Positions 1-5,704 of a stretch of DNA of 7,980 bases are shown piece by piece; position 1 is the stretch's first letter, and every line of letters begins with the position of its first letter. The DNA comes from Candidatus Coliplasma caballi (GTDB lineage: Bacteria; Bacillota; Clostridia; Oscillospirales; CAG-382). The translations under genes and the position numbers were made by a program. Below the pieces are notes generated by a model that saw nothing but the letters and a program-made list of their open reading frames with translations, ran no database searches and was not told the origin of the DNA. The stretch is taken from the NCBI GenBank assembly GCA_018065365.1, contig JAGHTH010000197.1, forward strand, positions 1 through 7,980, written 5' to 3'.

Positions 1-454
1 CGATCAGTCGATACCCGTCGGAAACACCTTGCCAGACGATCGGGAAGACCATCAAAGCGGAAACGGTTACGGGCATCATTCCTTTGTAACGGAAAAAGAC
101 CAGCCACAGCAGCATGATAAACGAAACGACCGGAATGGTGCGGATCATCACGATCAACGGCCTGAACAGAACGTCCGCGGCTTTCAGGTAGTGCATGGCG
201 GCGGCAAACAGGATCCCGAGAATCGTTCCGATGACAAAGCCACCGAAGATACGCAATAGGGACTCTCCGACCGTCGTCCAGAAACTCCACTCGCCGAACA
301 AATCACACAGCGCGTAGAATACACCGAGCGGAGACGGCAGGTGCAGCGGCTTATTGACAAGATAGAAACAGAGCGTCCAAACCGCGATCCAGAACGCCGC
401 GACACAGACGGTTACAGCTGCTTTTATAAGCGTTTTTTTAATCCTTTGCTCCAT
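1..454 (-). CDS. ABC transporter permease, SsuC/TauC-like (partial, runs off left edge)
   Basis: This is the inner-membrane channel subunit of an ABC importer and should work with the lipoprotein encoded just upstream. About 151 residues are visible from ATG 454 (MEQRIKK...); the C-terminal part lies beyond base 1. A first membrane segment covers about residues 11-31. A second hydrophobic stretch (about 68-85, IFGGFVIGTILGILFAAAMH) is followed by RPLIVMIRTIPVVSFIMLLW, which is typical of the BPD_transp_1 domain of nitrate/sulfonate/taurine-type permeases just before the EAA coupling loop. The start is supported by AAGGAG nine bases upstream. It overlaps the 3' end of the binding-protein gene by 17 bp, so the two are translationally coupled in one operon. 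The substrate cannot be read from sequence. The gene is complete at its 5' end and cut only by the window edge. Confidence 0.88.
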   Translation of the reverse strand, partial: MEQRIKKTLIKAAVTVCVAAFWIAVWTLCFYLVNKPLHLPSPLGVFYALCDLFGEWSFWTTVGESLLRIFGGFVIGTILGILFAAAMHYLKAADVLFRPLIVMIRTIPVVSFIMLLWLVFFRYKGMMPVTVSALMVFPIVWQGVSDGYRLI

Positions 455-1433
455 AGTAGAATGCTCCTTCGGGCAATTTACCGCCAACGGAAGTAGGAGA
501 AAAATCATAGAAGTGCTGCAATTCTTCCGAAACGCACTTTTTCATTTCATCGCCCGTAATGAAAACGATGTTGGAATTGGGAAGTGCCTTTTTGGCGATT
601 GCGGCTTTCGGCAGGATCTCAAACGTTTCGCAGTACAATGCCGCCTGATCCGCGTTTTCGGGTTTGGTAACAAACTGAACGGATGCTTGGTATTCTTTCA
701 AAAACTCCTTGACCGTATCCGGATGCGCGTCCGCAAATTCCTTACGAACGATCACGCAACCTTGTACCAGCCCAGAAACTGCCGATCCGTCTTCTCTTTT
801 AATTTTACTCCAAATCTCTTCAATGTCAAGAGCGATTTTCAACTCGGGGTTTTTGATCAGAGCGGAAGAAACGCTGGGTTCTGCAAGCAGCGCGATCTGT
901 ACTTCTCCCGAGGCAAGCATTGCGGAGGCGTTTGCAAACGTATCGACAAATTGAATGTCGGGCTTGACGTTATAATAGCCGCAAAGGAAACGCATCGCGT
1001 AATCCGGGATCGCGCCCTCGCCGGACGCGACAACGGTCTTTCCGTCAAGATCTTCGAACGAGGAGATTTCTTCGCCGTTCGTTACGATATACAGAACGCC
1101 GAGCGTATTGACCGCGAGCATTTGGATCTGCCCGTTTGTCTTGTTCCAGATCGTCGAAGCGAGATTGATCGGACAAGCGGCAATATCCGTTTCGCCGCTG
1201 ACGATCGCCGTCAGAATGTCGCTCGGATTTGCGGTAACGCGAAACGAATAGTCCACCTTGGTTGTTCCGTCGGCATTCGCCTGCATCATTTGCGCCATTC
1301 CCATTCCGGTCGGGCCGGAAATCGTCAGAATGTTTGCAGTCATCTTGGCGGACGGTTCATCTTCGCGGCCACAACCTGCAAGTACAGCGCACAGAATCGC
1401 CAGTAAACAAAAAATTGAGATCAGTTTTTTCAT
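438..1433 (-). CDS. ABC transporter substrate-binding lipoprotein, NMT1/SsuA/TauA-like
   Basis: This 331-residue lipoprotein should capture the ligand outside the membrane and deliver it to the permease encoded by the overlapping downstream gene. The N-terminus is a type II signal peptide: MKK, a hydrophobic core, then lipobox LAGC with acylated Cys21. The mature part has the periplasmic-binding type II pattern of the NMT1/SsuA family: SGPTGMGMAQMM near the start, then ANPSDILTAIVSGETDIAACP, SSFEDLDGKTVVASGEG, and VRKEFADAHPDTVKEFLKEY before the C-terminal helices. Members bind sulfonates, taurine, nitrate or thiamine precursors; nothing here decides which. Length fits the family. The start has AAGGA (1443-1447 on the minus strand) nine bases upstream. 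The gene is first in a leftward operon and is divergent from a Crp/Fnr regulator, whose likely operator lies in the -35 region of its promoter. Confidence 0.88.
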   Translation of the reverse strand: MKKLISIFCLLAILCAVLAGCGREDEPSAKMTANILTISGPTGMGMAQMMQANADGTTKVDYSFRVTANPSDILTAIVSGETDIAACPINLASTIWNKTNGQIQMLAVNTLGVLYIVTNGEEISSFEDLDGKTVVASGEGAIPDYAMRFLCGYYNVKPDIQFVDTFANASAMLASGEVQIALLAEPSVSSALIKNPELKIALDIEEIWSKIKREDGSAVSGLVQGCVIVRKEFADAHPDTVKEFLKEYQASVQFVTKPENADQAALYCETFEILPKAAIAKKALPNSNIVFITGDEMKKCVSEELQHFYDFSPTSVGGKLPEGAFYYGAKD

Positions 1434-1451
1434 AATAGATCATCCTTACTC

Positions 1452-1480
1452 TTGATTTTTCGGTTTCATTATAGTATAAT
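1452..1480 (+). promoter_or_regulatory. Sigma-A promoter of the Crp/Fnr regulator gene
   Basis: TTGATT (1452-1457), a 17-bp spacer and TATAAT (1475-1480) form a near-consensus promoter, predicting transcription from about 1487. This rules out the upstream TTG at 1452 as the regulator's start codon, because it lies inside the -35 box. The -10 box is back to back with the opposite promoter's -10, so polymerase cannot occupy both at once. Confidence 0.75.
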
Positions 1481-1496
1481 TTCTCTCGAAAGGATG
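1468..1496 (-). promoter_or_regulatory. Promoter of the ABC transporter operon (good -10, no -35)
   Basis: On the minus strand a perfect TATAAT occupies 1473-1468, predicting a start near 1461 and a leader of about 27 bases before ATG 1433. At 17-bp spacing the -35 position (1496-1491) reads CATCCT, far from TTGACA. A strong -10 without a -35 is the usual form of an activator-dependent promoter, and a dyad lies exactly where a class II Crp/Fnr activator would bind. Confidence 0.6.
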
Positions 1497-1509
1497 TTGC
1501 GCACGCAAC
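1496..1509. promoter_or_regulatory. Perfect dyad GTTGCG-CA-CGCAAC, likely Crp/Fnr operator
   Basis: Two 6-bp arms (1496-1501 and 1504-1509) are exact reverse complements with CA between them. The centre is 41.5 bp upstream of the predicted transporter start (1461) and at about +16 of the regulator's own predicted start (1487). The first position is that of class II activation by Crp/Fnr proteins; the second suits a roadblock giving negative autoregulation. That the divergent Crp/Fnr protein binds here is inference. Confidence 0.55.
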
Positions 1510-1517
1510 GAAACGAT

Positions 1518-2159
1518 ATGAAGACACAAATTTCGGATCTTGGTCAGACAAAAACACTGCTTCTTTCTGTCGGCGGGAAAGAGTCGCTGTATAAAGCCGG
1601 AGAAACCGTTATTTTTCAAGGCGAATTGCAAAAAAGCGTTTTCTTCATTTACTCCGGACGCGCTCATGCAAGCAGAACGGATGCGGAAGGCAGGGAAGAG
1701 GACTACGCCGTTTTGGAAGCAGGGGATTTTTTCGGTTACGTGCTCGCACTTTCCGAAGAACAAAAAAGTCCGGTTTCGGTGATCGCGGACGAAGACTGCG
1801 CTATCATCAGTTTTCCCTATGAAGCGCTTCTTTACACAGACAGCGCGGATGCCAAAATTCTGTTGCAAACGCTTTTTGACTCCTTGGTTGAACGCTTTTT
1901 CACGCTGCAAAAACGTGTCCGTTACCTGACGCGTGCTTCTTTGCGTGAAAAGATCGTTTCGTATCTTTCGGACATGAGTAAACAGGCAGGGAGCGACGCT
2001 TTTGCGATCCCGCTTGACCGTAATGCGCTTGCCGCATTTCTGTACTGCGACAGAAGCGCACTTTCAAGAGAACTTTCTTCGATGAAAAAAGAGGGACTCA
2101 TTGATTATTCACGCAACCGTTTTGTGATCCTGCACAGGCATTTTTCAAAAAACGATTGA
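1518..2159 (+). CDS. Crp/Fnr-family transcriptional regulator
   Basis: This is a 213-residue two-domain DNA-binding regulator. Residues about 22-110 form a cyclic-nucleotide-binding-type beta-roll (SLYKAGETVIFQGE, then VFFIYSGRAHAS and LEAGDFFGYVLAL). A dimerisation helix follows (about 111-137), then a winged HTH (about 160-205). The HTH DRNALAAFLYCDRSALSREL aligns with the CRP HTH and keeps the Arg positions equivalent to CRP R180 and R185, but has Ser where CRP has E181. The phosphate-binding cassette is degenerate (QKSPVSV instead of an R-[ST]-A motif), so cAMP is an unlikely ligand, and there is no FNR-type N-terminal Cys cluster. It is divergent from the ABC importer and probably controls it. 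ATG 1518 is preferred on family length. ATG 1494 would give 221 residues, but its AAAGG is too close to serve as a ribosome binding site. The AAAGGA at 1489-1494 sits 23 bases from ATG 1518, with the dyad between them. Confidence 0.85.
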   Translation: MKTQISDLGQTKTLLLSVGGKESLYKAGETVIFQGELQKSVFFIYSGRAHASRTDAEGREEDYAVLEAGDFFGYVLALSEEQKSPVSVIADEDCAIISFPYEALLYTDSADAKILLQTLFDSLVERFFTLQKRVRYLTRASLREKIVSYLSDMSKQAGSDAFAIPLDRNALAAFLYCDRSALSRELSSMKKEGLIDYSRNRFVILHRHFSKND

Positions 2160-2184
2160 CTTTTTGTATGAAGAATGGTATAAT
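2156..2184 (+). promoter_or_regulatory. Strong extended -10 sigma-A promoter for the GT2/surface-protein operon
   Basis: TTGACT (2156-2161), exactly 17 bp, then TATAAT (2179-2184) preceded by TG at 2176-2177 (an extended -10). Predicted start is near 2191. The -35 box overlaps the TGA stop of the upstream regulator gene, and no terminator separates the two, so some read-through from the regulator is possible. Confidence 0.8.
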
Positions 2185-2242
2185 TCATAAATAGTGTGGA
2201 TCAAAATGTCTTTTTATCAATGACTGCGAGGAACCATTCACT

Positions 2243-3529
2243 ATGATACAACAGGCAAGAGAGATTACGACGATTATTGAGCTCTGTTTGACAGGACTCT
2301 TTTCGCTTTTATTCCTATATCAGTTTTTCTATACGTTTTACGTTCTGCTTGCGAAAGAAAAGCAGAAGCCGCTCCTTTCCGACAAGCAACACAAGTTTGG
2401 CGTGATCGTATCTGCCCGAAACGAAGAGCAGGTCATCGGTCAGCTTCTGGACAGTGTCAAGAAACAGAATTATCCCTCCGAACTGATTCGTATGATCGTT
2501 GTCGCCGACAACTGTACCGACCGCACCGCCGACGTCTGCCGTGAAAAAGGCGCTTACGTTCTGGAACGGAACGATCCCGTCAAGATCGGCAAAGGATACG
2601 CGCTCGACTATTTATTTGCGGAACTTCGGGAACAGAATGACGATTGCGACGCGTATATCGTTTTTGACGCGGACAACCTTGTGGATCGCAATTTCGTAAG
2701 CGAAATGAACAAAGGACTCAATCGCGGGTATCTCGCGCTGACATCCTACCGCAACTCCAAGAATTACGGTACGAACTGGATCTCTGCCGGGTATTCTCTA
2801 TGGTTTTTACGCGAAGCGAAATACCTGAATAACGCTCGAATGCAGCTTGGTACGAGCTGCGCCATTTCCGGTACCGGCTTTTGTGTTTCGAAACAGTTGA
2901 TTGATAAGAACGGCGGCTGGCCGTTCCATCTGCTGACCGAGGACATGGAGTTTTCTGTCAACACGATCGTGAACGGCGGGAAAATCGGGTATTGCGGAGA
3001 CGCCGTTTTGTACGATGAGCAACCGGAAAAGTTCTCACAGTCGTGGAATCAGCGTTTGCGTTGGGCAAAGGGTTTTTACCAGGTGTTCGGGAAATACGCC
3101 GGAAAACTGTTTGCCGGCATCCTGAAAGGCAGTTTTGCCTGCTATGATATGCTGATCACCATTCTGCCCGGCATTCTCGGTTTCTGTGTTACGCTTCTGT
3201 GTTCGCTGACCGATTTGATCTATTGGATCATGTATCCCGAAGGAAACGGTTTGATCCGCATCGTAACGAATGTTGCCGTTATGGCTGTTTTGTTCTACAT
3301 ATTGATGTTCTTAATGGGCTTCTTGACTATGTTGACAGAGGGCGGGAACATCAGCGGATGCTCTCGCGGCAGAAAGATTTGGTCGATCTTTACGTTTCCG
3401 ATCTATATGGCAACTTACGTGCCGATCGGTGTTGTTGCTCTGTTCAAAAAGGTCGGTTGGAAGCCGATCCCGCATACCGTTACCAAGTCCATTGAAGATC
3501 TTGATAAAGAACCAACCGAAACGAAATGA
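2243..3529 (+). CDS. Membrane-bound family 2 glycosyltransferase (processive type)
   Basis: This 428-residue inverting GT2 enzyme transfers sugar from a nucleotide-sugar donor at the cytoplasmic face of the membrane. It has one N-terminal membrane segment (about 12-36), a catalytic domain (about 51-285) and three C-terminal hydrophobic segments (about 300-327, 338-363, 383-406). The catalytic signature is complete: VSARNEE at 56-62, VVADN at 86-90, the DxD motif FDADN at 141-145, TED at 232-234 (catalytic base) and QRLRW at 270-274 (Q-x-x-R-W). DxD, TED and QxxRW with flanking membrane helices are typical of hyaluronan/PNAG/cellulose-synthase-like polymerases, but the product is not predictable. 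GAGGAA (2228-2233) sits nine bases before ATG 2243. It is first in an operon with two secreted cohesin-like proteins and a multi-pass protein, which suggests a surface polysaccharide or surface glycosylation role. Confidence 0.88.
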   Translation: MIQQAREITTIIELCLTGLFSLLFLYQFFYTFYVLLAKEKQKPLLSDKQHKFGVIVSARNEEQVIGQLLDSVKKQNYPSELIRMIVVADNCTDRTADVCREKGAYVLERNDPVKIGKGYALDYLFAELREQNDDCDAYIVFDADNLVDRNFVSEMNKGLNRGYLALTSYRNSKNYGTNWISAGYSLWFLREAKYLNNARMQLGTSCAISGTGFCVSKQLIDKNGGWPFHLLTEDMEFSVNTIVNGGKIGYCGDAVLYDEQPEKFSQSWNQRLRWAKGFYQVFGKYAGKLFAGILKGSFACYDMLITILPGILGFCVTLLCSLTDLIYWIMYPEGNGLIRIVTNVAVMAVLFYILMFLMGFLTMLTEGGNISGCSRGRKIWSIFTFPIYMATYVPIGVVALFKKVGWKPIPHTVTKSIEDLDKEPTETK

Positions 3530-3539
3530 GGTATCGATG

Positions 3540-4244
3540 ATGAAAAGAGTTGTTTCCGCCGTTTTGCTTCTTGGCCTGCTTTGCGGTCTTTGCGTTTGCA
3601 CGGTATCCGCGTGGTACCCCGGAATGTTTGTGGCTTACCTTGTGAAAGGGGAACTGAAACAAGGGGAGACGATCACGGTTCGTTTTGAATTGGACGGTCT
3701 TTACGAGACCGCCGGTGCCGTCATGACGGAATGCCACATCGGTTTTGATACGGATACGCTGGAATACGTTTCCTGTAAAGCGAATCATCCGGATGGTTGG
3801 GATTTTGAAAACGAAATTGCGGAAGATTGGTGTGGCCTTGACACGAAAGAGAACGAGGATGGCAGTGCCGGAGGCGTTTCCATCAATTTCACGGTCATGA
3901 ACGCCCGGCTCGATTGCCTTATCAAAGACGACGGCGTTCTTTTCCTGGACGTTGACTTCAAGTTAAAAAAAGACGTAGAAGAACTTTCGTTCAACTTGAA
4001 AGAAGGATACTGGGTTTCGTTTTTCTACCAGGAAGAAAAAGGACGCGATGATTTCAAAACGTATGAGATTGTTCCCGGAACGATCGAAATGTCTATGACG
4101 CCTCCGGAAAGACACGTTTCCGAAGATAAGACGGACGGACTTTCTACCGGCGCACTCGTCGCGATCATTGCCGGATCTGCCGTTGCAGTCGGCGGAGTTG
4201 CTACCGGGCTTGTATTGGTTTCCAAAAAGAAAAAATCGAAATAA
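3540..4244 (+). CDS. Secreted, membrane-anchored cohesin-like domain protein (paralog A)
   Basis: I do not recognise a characterised homolog. The 234-residue protein has a Sec signal peptide (MKR, hydrophobic core, VSA at 22-24 with probable cleavage before Trp25). An extracellular beta-rich domain follows (about 30-186), then a Gly/Ala-rich membrane helix (about 201-227) with a KKKKSK cytoplasmic tail, giving a type I membrane protein. The domain opens with GETITVRFELDGL, followed by HIGFDTDTLEYVS. This G-x-x-I-x-V-x-F and D-x-x-x-L-E-x-V-S pattern matches cohesin/CBM-like beta-sandwiches, so the fold assignment is moderate. It carries ANHPDGW (81-87), AEDW (94-97) and FTVMN (117-121), all shared with the next gene's product. 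Four ectodomain cysteines (65, 79, 98, 126) could form two disulfides. ATG 3540 has GAGG eight bases upstream; ATG 3537 would add one Met. The gene starts 10 bases after the GT2 stop. Confidence 0.8.
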   Translation: MKRVVSAVLLLGLLCGLCVCTVSAWYPGMFVAYLVKGELKQGETITVRFELDGLYETAGAVMTECHIGFDTDTLEYVSCKANHPDGWDFENEIAEDWCGLDTKENEDGSAGGVSINFTVMNARLDCLIKDDGVLFLDVDFKLKKDVEELSFNLKEGYWVSFFYQEEKGRDDFKTYEIVPGTIEMSMTPPERHVSEDKTDGLSTGALVAIIAGSAVAVGGVATGLVLVSKKKKSK

Positions 4245-4268
4245 CAAAGTTTGAATATAGGTGCATAT

Positions 4269-5003
4269 ATGCGTTTGAAATTGCTCTGCCTTCTCTGCGC
4301 GGTCCTTGCGGTTCTGATGTTTTGTCCCGCCGTTGTCTCTGCGGTCGGATACGATGATGTCAGGATCGATGCGACCAAAATCGGAGAAAACGAAGAAGAA
4401 AATACGATCACGGTGCGTTTTTCTCTGAACGGTCTTCAGGATACCAGAGGAGCCGCCATGATTGAAGCACACATCAACTATGACGAAACGGAGTTGGAAC
4501 TCGTTTCCGTTATGGCAAATCATCCGGACGGATGGGCGTTTGACAAACAGTACGCGGAAGACTGGACGAAAATACAGGTTGACGAGCAGGGGAATCCGAT
4601 ACCGCAAATCTATTTTACGGTCATGAATCTTCTTGCGCAATATCTTGTCAAAGAGGACAACGTTCTGTATTGCGACGCGGTTTTCAAGGTCTTGAAAGAG
4701 GAAGACGAATATCAGTTTGATTTTGCGTCAGGATATTGGTCCACGTATGAGGGAAGCTCCCTTGTTCGCGTGAATCTGGAACCGGCGACGCTTTCTTTCA
4801 ATAATAAAAAGATCGAACCTGTTGCTTCTTCGGAAGAAGAAAGTTCTGCCGTACCGTATTTGGAAGACGATGTTACGGTTATAGAGGAGAAGCCATTTGA
4901 CACGAATAAGCTTATAAAGATCCTCATCGCGTCTGGCTCGGGTGTGCTTGCTGTTTGTGCCGGCATTCTGGTGTACCATTTCAGAAAGAAGAAAAGCCAA
5001 TGA
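4269..5003 (+). CDS. Secreted, membrane-anchored cohesin-like domain protein (paralog B)
   Basis: This 244-residue protein has the same architecture as the preceding gene's product: signal peptide ending VVSA (cleavage after about residue 25), a beta-rich ectodomain (about 36-178), an acidic Ser/Glu-rich linker (about 183-212), a membrane helix (about 214-237) and a basic RKKKSQ tail. Over 53 aligned residues from ITVRF (47-51) to AEDW (96-99), 32 are identical to paralog A, including ANHPDGW at 83-89; FTVMN recurs at 116-120. The pair is therefore a tandem duplication that has since diverged. It has a single ectodomain Cys (135) where paralog A has four, and a longer linker before the membrane. 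Cohesin-like fold is inferred from strand pattern only, and no dockerin is visible in the window. ATG 4269 with AGGTG five bases upstream fits the signal peptide; the in-frame TTG at 4251 would only lengthen it. The gap after paralog A is 24 bases. Confidence 0.8.
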   Translation: MRLKLLCLLCAVLAVLMFCPAVVSAVGYDDVRIDATKIGENEEENTITVRFSLNGLQDTRGAAMIEAHINYDETELELVSVMANHPDGWAFDKQYAEDWTKIQVDEQGNPIPQIYFTVMNLLAQYLVKEDNVLYCDAVFKVLKEEDEYQFDFASGYWSTYEGSSLVRVNLEPATLSFNNKKIEPVASSEEESSAVPYLEDDVTVIEEKPFDTNKLIKILIASGSGVLAVCAGILVYHFRKKKSQ

Positions 5004-5608
5004 ATAAACTCAAACAATTCTGGGAGAATTACGCTTCTCTCGTGATCCGGTTCTGGACGAACCAGATCGTCATGTCCGTCCTCGGTATCAGCGTCGGCCT
5101 TGCATTGATCGCTTTGGACATACTGCCCGTTACGATCATCGGCGCGGTTTTCTGCATCGGAATCCTATGTTTTCTGCAGTACGATATGCTGTTTATGTTC
5201 GGCGAAAATATTTTCTGCAAACCGAAAGACGCCGTTCGTCCTTCCGTCTGGACAGGTTTGAAAATTGCACTTTTCGGGTACCTTCCGACGATATTGCTTT
5301 CTTTGATCGGGCTTGTTTTGCAGCTTTGTCATGCAGACGACGGCTCTACGGTCGTCAAATTGATTTATTACGCGATCCACGGTTCGTATATGCTTTTGCA
5401 TAGTTTGCTGACGCGGACGATTTTAAACGCATCCTCGCTGTTTTCGCAGTGCATGGGGTGGGTTTGCTGCCTGTTCTATACGATTCCCGTTTTGGTTTTC
5501 AGTACGCTTGGCTACCGTCTCGGTTCGGTTGACAAGCCGCTGCGTTCTTTCTTCGGCATCAAAGCGAAGATCAAAGTGTCTCCCGACAGAAAGAACTGGA
5601 ACAAATAA
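5000..5608 (+). CDS. Small multi-pass membrane protein of unknown function
   Basis: I do not recognise this family. The 202-residue protein has hydrophobic segments at about 23-40, 42-67, 86-110, 118-137 and 150-171, so four or five membrane passes. It has a short amphipathic N-terminus (MNKLKQFWENYASLVIRFW) and a basic C-terminal tail ending PDRKNWNK, probably cytoplasmic. It is unusually rich in Cys and Phe within the membrane segments (for example GWVCCLFY at 153-160), and no catalytic motif stands out. The ATG overlaps the TGA of paralog B as ATGA, so it is translationally coupled to the cohesin-like pair and belongs to the same operon. A role as membrane partner, assembly factor or exporter for the surface proteins or for the GT2 product is guesswork from position only. 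Confidence 0.75.
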   Translation: MNKLKQFWENYASLVIRFWTNQIVMSVLGISVGLALIALDILPVTIIGAVFCIGILCFLQYDMLFMFGENIFCKPKDAVRPSVWTGLKIALFGYLPTILLSLIGLVLQLCHADDGSTVVKLIYYAIHGSYMLLHSLLTRTILNASSLFSQCMGWVCCLFYTIPVLVFSTLGYRLGSVDKPLRSFFGIKAKIKVSPDRKNWNK

Positions 5609-5704
5609 GTTCTCCCTGCATATTTGCGCTTGCTGCTTTCATATTTTTGAGAGAGGTATCTGACCTCGCCGCATTCTTCTTTTCGGAAAGGAATGGTCGA
5701 AAAT
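5609..5704 (+). other. 96-bp intergenic spacer before the amidase gene
   Basis: I see no convincing promoter or terminator in it. The only structure is a short inverted pair GAGGT/ACCTC around 5654-5668 with no following T-run. AAAGGA at 5687-5692 is the probable amidase ribosome binding site. The amidase and radA may therefore be transcribed from the 2156 promoter or from a weak promoter I cannot identify. Confidence 0.4.

Noticed and set aside
513..1406. Long plus-strand open frame (297 codons) opposite the binding-protein gene
   Set aside because: It is antisense to a well-recognised lipoprotein gene, its translation is Cys/Arg/Phe-rich without domain pattern, and it has no promoter or ribosome binding site.
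1452..1517. TTG 1452 as the start of the Crp/Fnr gene
   Set aside because: It falls inside the -35 box of the predicted promoter and upstream of the predicted transcript start.
3963..4640. Minus-strand open frame (225 codons) across the two cohesin-like genes
   Set aside because: It spans the junction of two genes with signal peptides and shared motifs on the other strand; its Arg/Asn/Asp-rich translation is typical of a shadow frame.
5654..5668. Short inverted pair GAGGT/ACCTC before the amidase as a terminator or riboswitch
   Set aside because: Only five pairs, no T-run and no recognisable aptamer elements; expected by chance.
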